Shown here: in pieces, positions 62,471 through 64,000 of the stretch | Layout: each line of letters opens with the position of its first letter | Position numbering within the stretch: the first letter of the stretch is position 1 | NCBI RefSeq assembly: GCF_001613245.1 | Contig: NZ_BDBZ01000013.1 | Span: 124,001-188,000, forward strand | DNA from: Nocardia speluncae NBRC 108251 | Lineage (GTDB): Bacteria > Actinomycetota > Actinomycetes > Mycobacteriales > Mycobacteriaceae | Length of the DNA stretch: 64,000 bases | Reading direction: 5' to 3' | The notes under the pieces: model-generated | Databases searched by the model: none | The model's input: only the letters and a program-made list of their open reading frames with translations | Told to the model about the DNA's origin: nothing | Program-made: the position numbers and the translations under genes

Positions 62471-62518
62471 ACACTACCCCTTGGGGGTCGAATCACCGAG
62501 CGGCACCAGAACTTGTGT
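62471..62518 (-). promoter_or_regulatory. Native nrdF promoter with paired NrdR-like boxes, now upstream of int
   Basis: On the leftward strand: box ACACAAGTTCTGGTGC (62518-62503) and box CCCCAAGGGGTAGTGT (62486-62471), starts 32 bp apart, the same spacing as at nrdH. The second shares 13 of 16 bases with the second nrdH box and contains the same -10 TAGTGT. Transcription should begin near 62464, run through the orphan nrdF start at 62417 and into the integrase at 62372. Confidence 0.7.
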
Positions 62519-62587
62519 TTTCAGCGTCGAATGCGCTAGAAGAGCGGGAACTTCGGCGCACTGGCAACCGCAGGCGCCGAGCCTACT

Positions 62588-62809
62588 TCAGTCGTCGCCG
62601 GGTGGTTTGTGCCGGCCGCTCGATCCGTCGTCGCCCGACGACGACGGCGACATGGCCAGGCCGAACGCCAGACCGAAACCGATTCCGAGCCCCACCCCGA
62701 GGGCGAGATTGCCGAGGACTGCGAGGCCGAGCGGGATCCCGATCGCCAGTCCGATGACGATCCCGATACTCAACCGGTAACCGAGTGAGCGATCACCACC
62801 GGCGCCCAT
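62588..62809 (-). CDS. Small Gly-zipper membrane protein (paralogue of 36100-36321)
   Basis: 73 residues. Hydrophobic core rich in G-I/L-x-x-G-L-A steps (I-G-L-A-I-G-I-P-L-G-L-A and G-N-L-A-L-G-V-G-L-G-I-G-F), then an acidic/basic tail S-G-D-D-G-S-S-G-R-H-K. Same length and clear similarity to the protein at 36.1 kb, with F-G-L-A-M closing the hydrophobic part in both. ATG 62809. Native neighbour of nrdF before insertion of the element. Function unknown. Confidence 0.7.
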   Translation of the reverse strand: MGAGGDRSLGYRLSIGIVIGLAIGIPLGLAVLGNLALGVGLGIGFGLAFGLAMSPSSSGDDGSSGRHKPPGDD

Positions 62810-62903
62810 ACTTCGACGGTACCGGCATCCGGTGCTCTCACCTGCGATTTCATTGTTCCGGGATGGTCTCGGGGAGGTCGCGAACAGGTGTTCGGCGCCG
62901 GGA

Positions 62904-63995
62904 TCACTCCATCACGTAGGAGTTGAGGCTGTCCTGGATATCGGTGAGTACCGCACGCGCCGAGGTCAGGCCCGTGGTGTGCCAGAGAGCGTCGTCGACC
63001 ACGAAGGTACGGCCGTCGGTGGCCGCACCGAGTTCTTTCCACTCCGACGAACGCATCACCGATTCGCCGTGCTCCTGGCCCTCCGGACCGGCGAACATGA
63101 CATAGATGAGATCGCCCTCGGCGGCGACGGGATCGGATTCGTCCAGCGGTTCCGATTCGTCCCGCTGCGCGGCCGGCCGTTGCGCGCCGGTATCGGCGAG
63201 AACCTGCGACGCGAAGGTTTCGCTGCCCATGATCTCGCTACCGGTGGCGGTGAACCGGACCAGGGATGCCTCGGTGAATGCCGCGTTGATGGATTTACCG
63301 GTGTCGGCGGCCTCGGTGCGGTAGTCGTCGAGCGCCTCTCGCCCGAAGGTAGCGCGGCCCATGGCACCCGCGAACGCGCTGAACTGCTCCTCCCAGGTCT
63401 TGTCGGTGCCGACCAGGACCGTCGGGGCGATATCGCTCAGGGCGGCGTAGTTGCCCCGGCCTGCCGGTACCTCGCCGATGATGAGGTCGGGGTCGAGCTG
63501 GGCGATGAGCGCGGGGTCGGGATCGGTGGCGACACCGACGCCGGGGACCTCCAGCACCCCGTATCCCAGGTAACCCGGCTGGGGCGCCGGGCCGGGGACG
63601 GTGGTGGCGCCGACGACCCGCTCCCACAGGCCCACGGCACAGGTCGCGTCGAGTGCGGAGGTGCCGAGCACCACGATTCGCTGCGGATCGGCCGGAACCC
63701 GCGATTCACCCGAGGCGTGCCGGACGGCACGGGTGGGGCCGTCGGCCGGATCGGCGGGGGCGGGCAGCGGGCACGCCTGTGTGGTGTCCCGCTCCGTCCC
63801 GACCACACCCGCGCCGGCGATCTTGGTGGTGGTGCGGACGATCGACGCCGAGTTATCGGGTTGGCTCGCGCATCCGGCCACCGCCACCGCGATACAGGCG
63901 AGCGCGGCGCCCACGAACCGGTGGGCGCGGCGCGCCCGGGTGGAGTTCCGGGGTTTGCGCGCGGCTGGGGTACGGACAGCAGGGCTCACCGGCAT
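62904..63995 (-). CDS. Fe3+-siderophore ABC transporter substrate-binding lipoprotein (FecB-like)
   Basis: 363 residues, ATG 63995 at the window edge. Signal peptide with lipobox V-A-G-C near residue 42. Type III periplasmic binding domain: R-I-V-V-L-G-T-S-A-L-D near 106, L-D-P-D-L-I-I-G near 166 and a late A-A-T-D-G-R-T-F-V-V-D-D near 325. Close in layout to mycobacterial FecB2-type proteins that bind siderophores or heme. Permease genes would lie outside the window. It need not serve the NRPS at 9-19 kb. Confidence 0.9.
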   Translation of the reverse strand: MPVSPAVRTPAARKPRNSTRARRAHRFVGAALACIAVAVAGCASQPDNSASIVRTTTKIAGAGVVGTERDTTQACPLPAPADPADGPTRAVRHASGESRVPADPQRIVVLGTSALDATCAVGLWERVVGATTVPGPAPQPGYLGYGVLEVPGVGVATDPDPALIAQLDPDLIIGEVPAGRGNYAALSDIAPTVLVGTDKTWEEQFSAFAGAMGRATFGREALDDYRTEAADTGKSINAAFTEASLVRFTATGSEIMGSETFASQVLADTGAQRPAAQRDESEPLDESDPVAAEGDLIYVMFAGPEGQEHGESVMRSSEWKELGAATDGRTFVVDDALWHTTGLTSARAVLTDIQDSLNSYVME

Positions 63996-64000
63996 GCCGG

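Noticed and set aside
62480..62506. tRNA-like GGGGGTCGAATC near a CCA as a tRNA attachment site.
   Set aside because: No acceptor or anticodon stem can be built; the stretch is part of the native nrdF promoter region, and serine integrases rarely use tRNA genes.

Overview
The window is high-GC actinobacterial chromosome, most likely Nocardia or a close relative in the Mycobacteriales. Supporting signs are the class Ib ribonucleotide reductase set (nrdH, nrdI, nrdE, nrdF), F420-type LLM and Ddn-like oxidoreductases, EspC-like small secreted proteins, a FecB-like lipoprotein, many GTG/TTG starts and many TetR/MerR/MarR regulators. One block, about 51.9-62.4 kb, is visibly richer in A/T, codes differently and is foreign.

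Layout. 1-8 kb: end of an ECF sigma factor, nadE, a TetR/flavin-reductase pair, then nrdH-nrdI-nrdE behind a pair of NrdR-like boxes; nrdE carries a 409-residue intein with a LAGLIDADG endonuclease. 8-20 kb: MarR/AhpD-like pair, then a 3,424-residue NRPS (C-A-T-C-A-T-C-A-T-TE; last A domain predicted for Thr; TE nucleophile is Cys) and an LLM oxidoreductase. 20-31 kb: MerR and membrane protein, mgtE behind a leader with a Pro-rich 19-codon ORF, a Fic protein behind a 35-bp palindrome, a phosphotransferase, an aldo/keto reductase, a decayed EspC-like cluster and a serine hydrolase. 31-50 kb: a three-gene nitrile-hydratase-like operon, an isochorismatase-fold/GlxA pair, a methyltransferase operon with a MerR regulator, transporters, an ABC-F protein with a possible attenuator, a zinc alcohol dehydrogenase, and nrdF.

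The most striking feature is a 10.5-kb phage-like element (51903-62405) inserted inside the start of nrdF. Its ends are an 8-bp direct repeat, ACCCGATC. The right end keeps the original nrdF start (ATG, residues M-K-L-I-D-R-V-S) and its promoter with two NrdR-like boxes 32 bp apart, the same arrangement as upstream of nrdH. At the left end nrdF is still open in frame, but its first 11 codons come from the element's attachment site. Integration therefore seems to swap promoters: nrdF now lies directly downstream of the element's repressor-like gene, and the serine integrase now lies directly downstream of the orphaned NrdR-type nrdF promoter.

The element encodes a repressor-like protein, small regulators, an O-like replication initiator with five iterons inside its gene, HNH and large terminase, portal, scaffold, capsid and two connector-like proteins, a large serine integrase and two unknown genes. 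It has no recognisable tail or lysis genes. This composition resembles a capsid-forming phage satellite rather than a full prophage. With the intein in nrdE, both subunits of the host's class Ib ribonucleotide reductase carry a selfish element.
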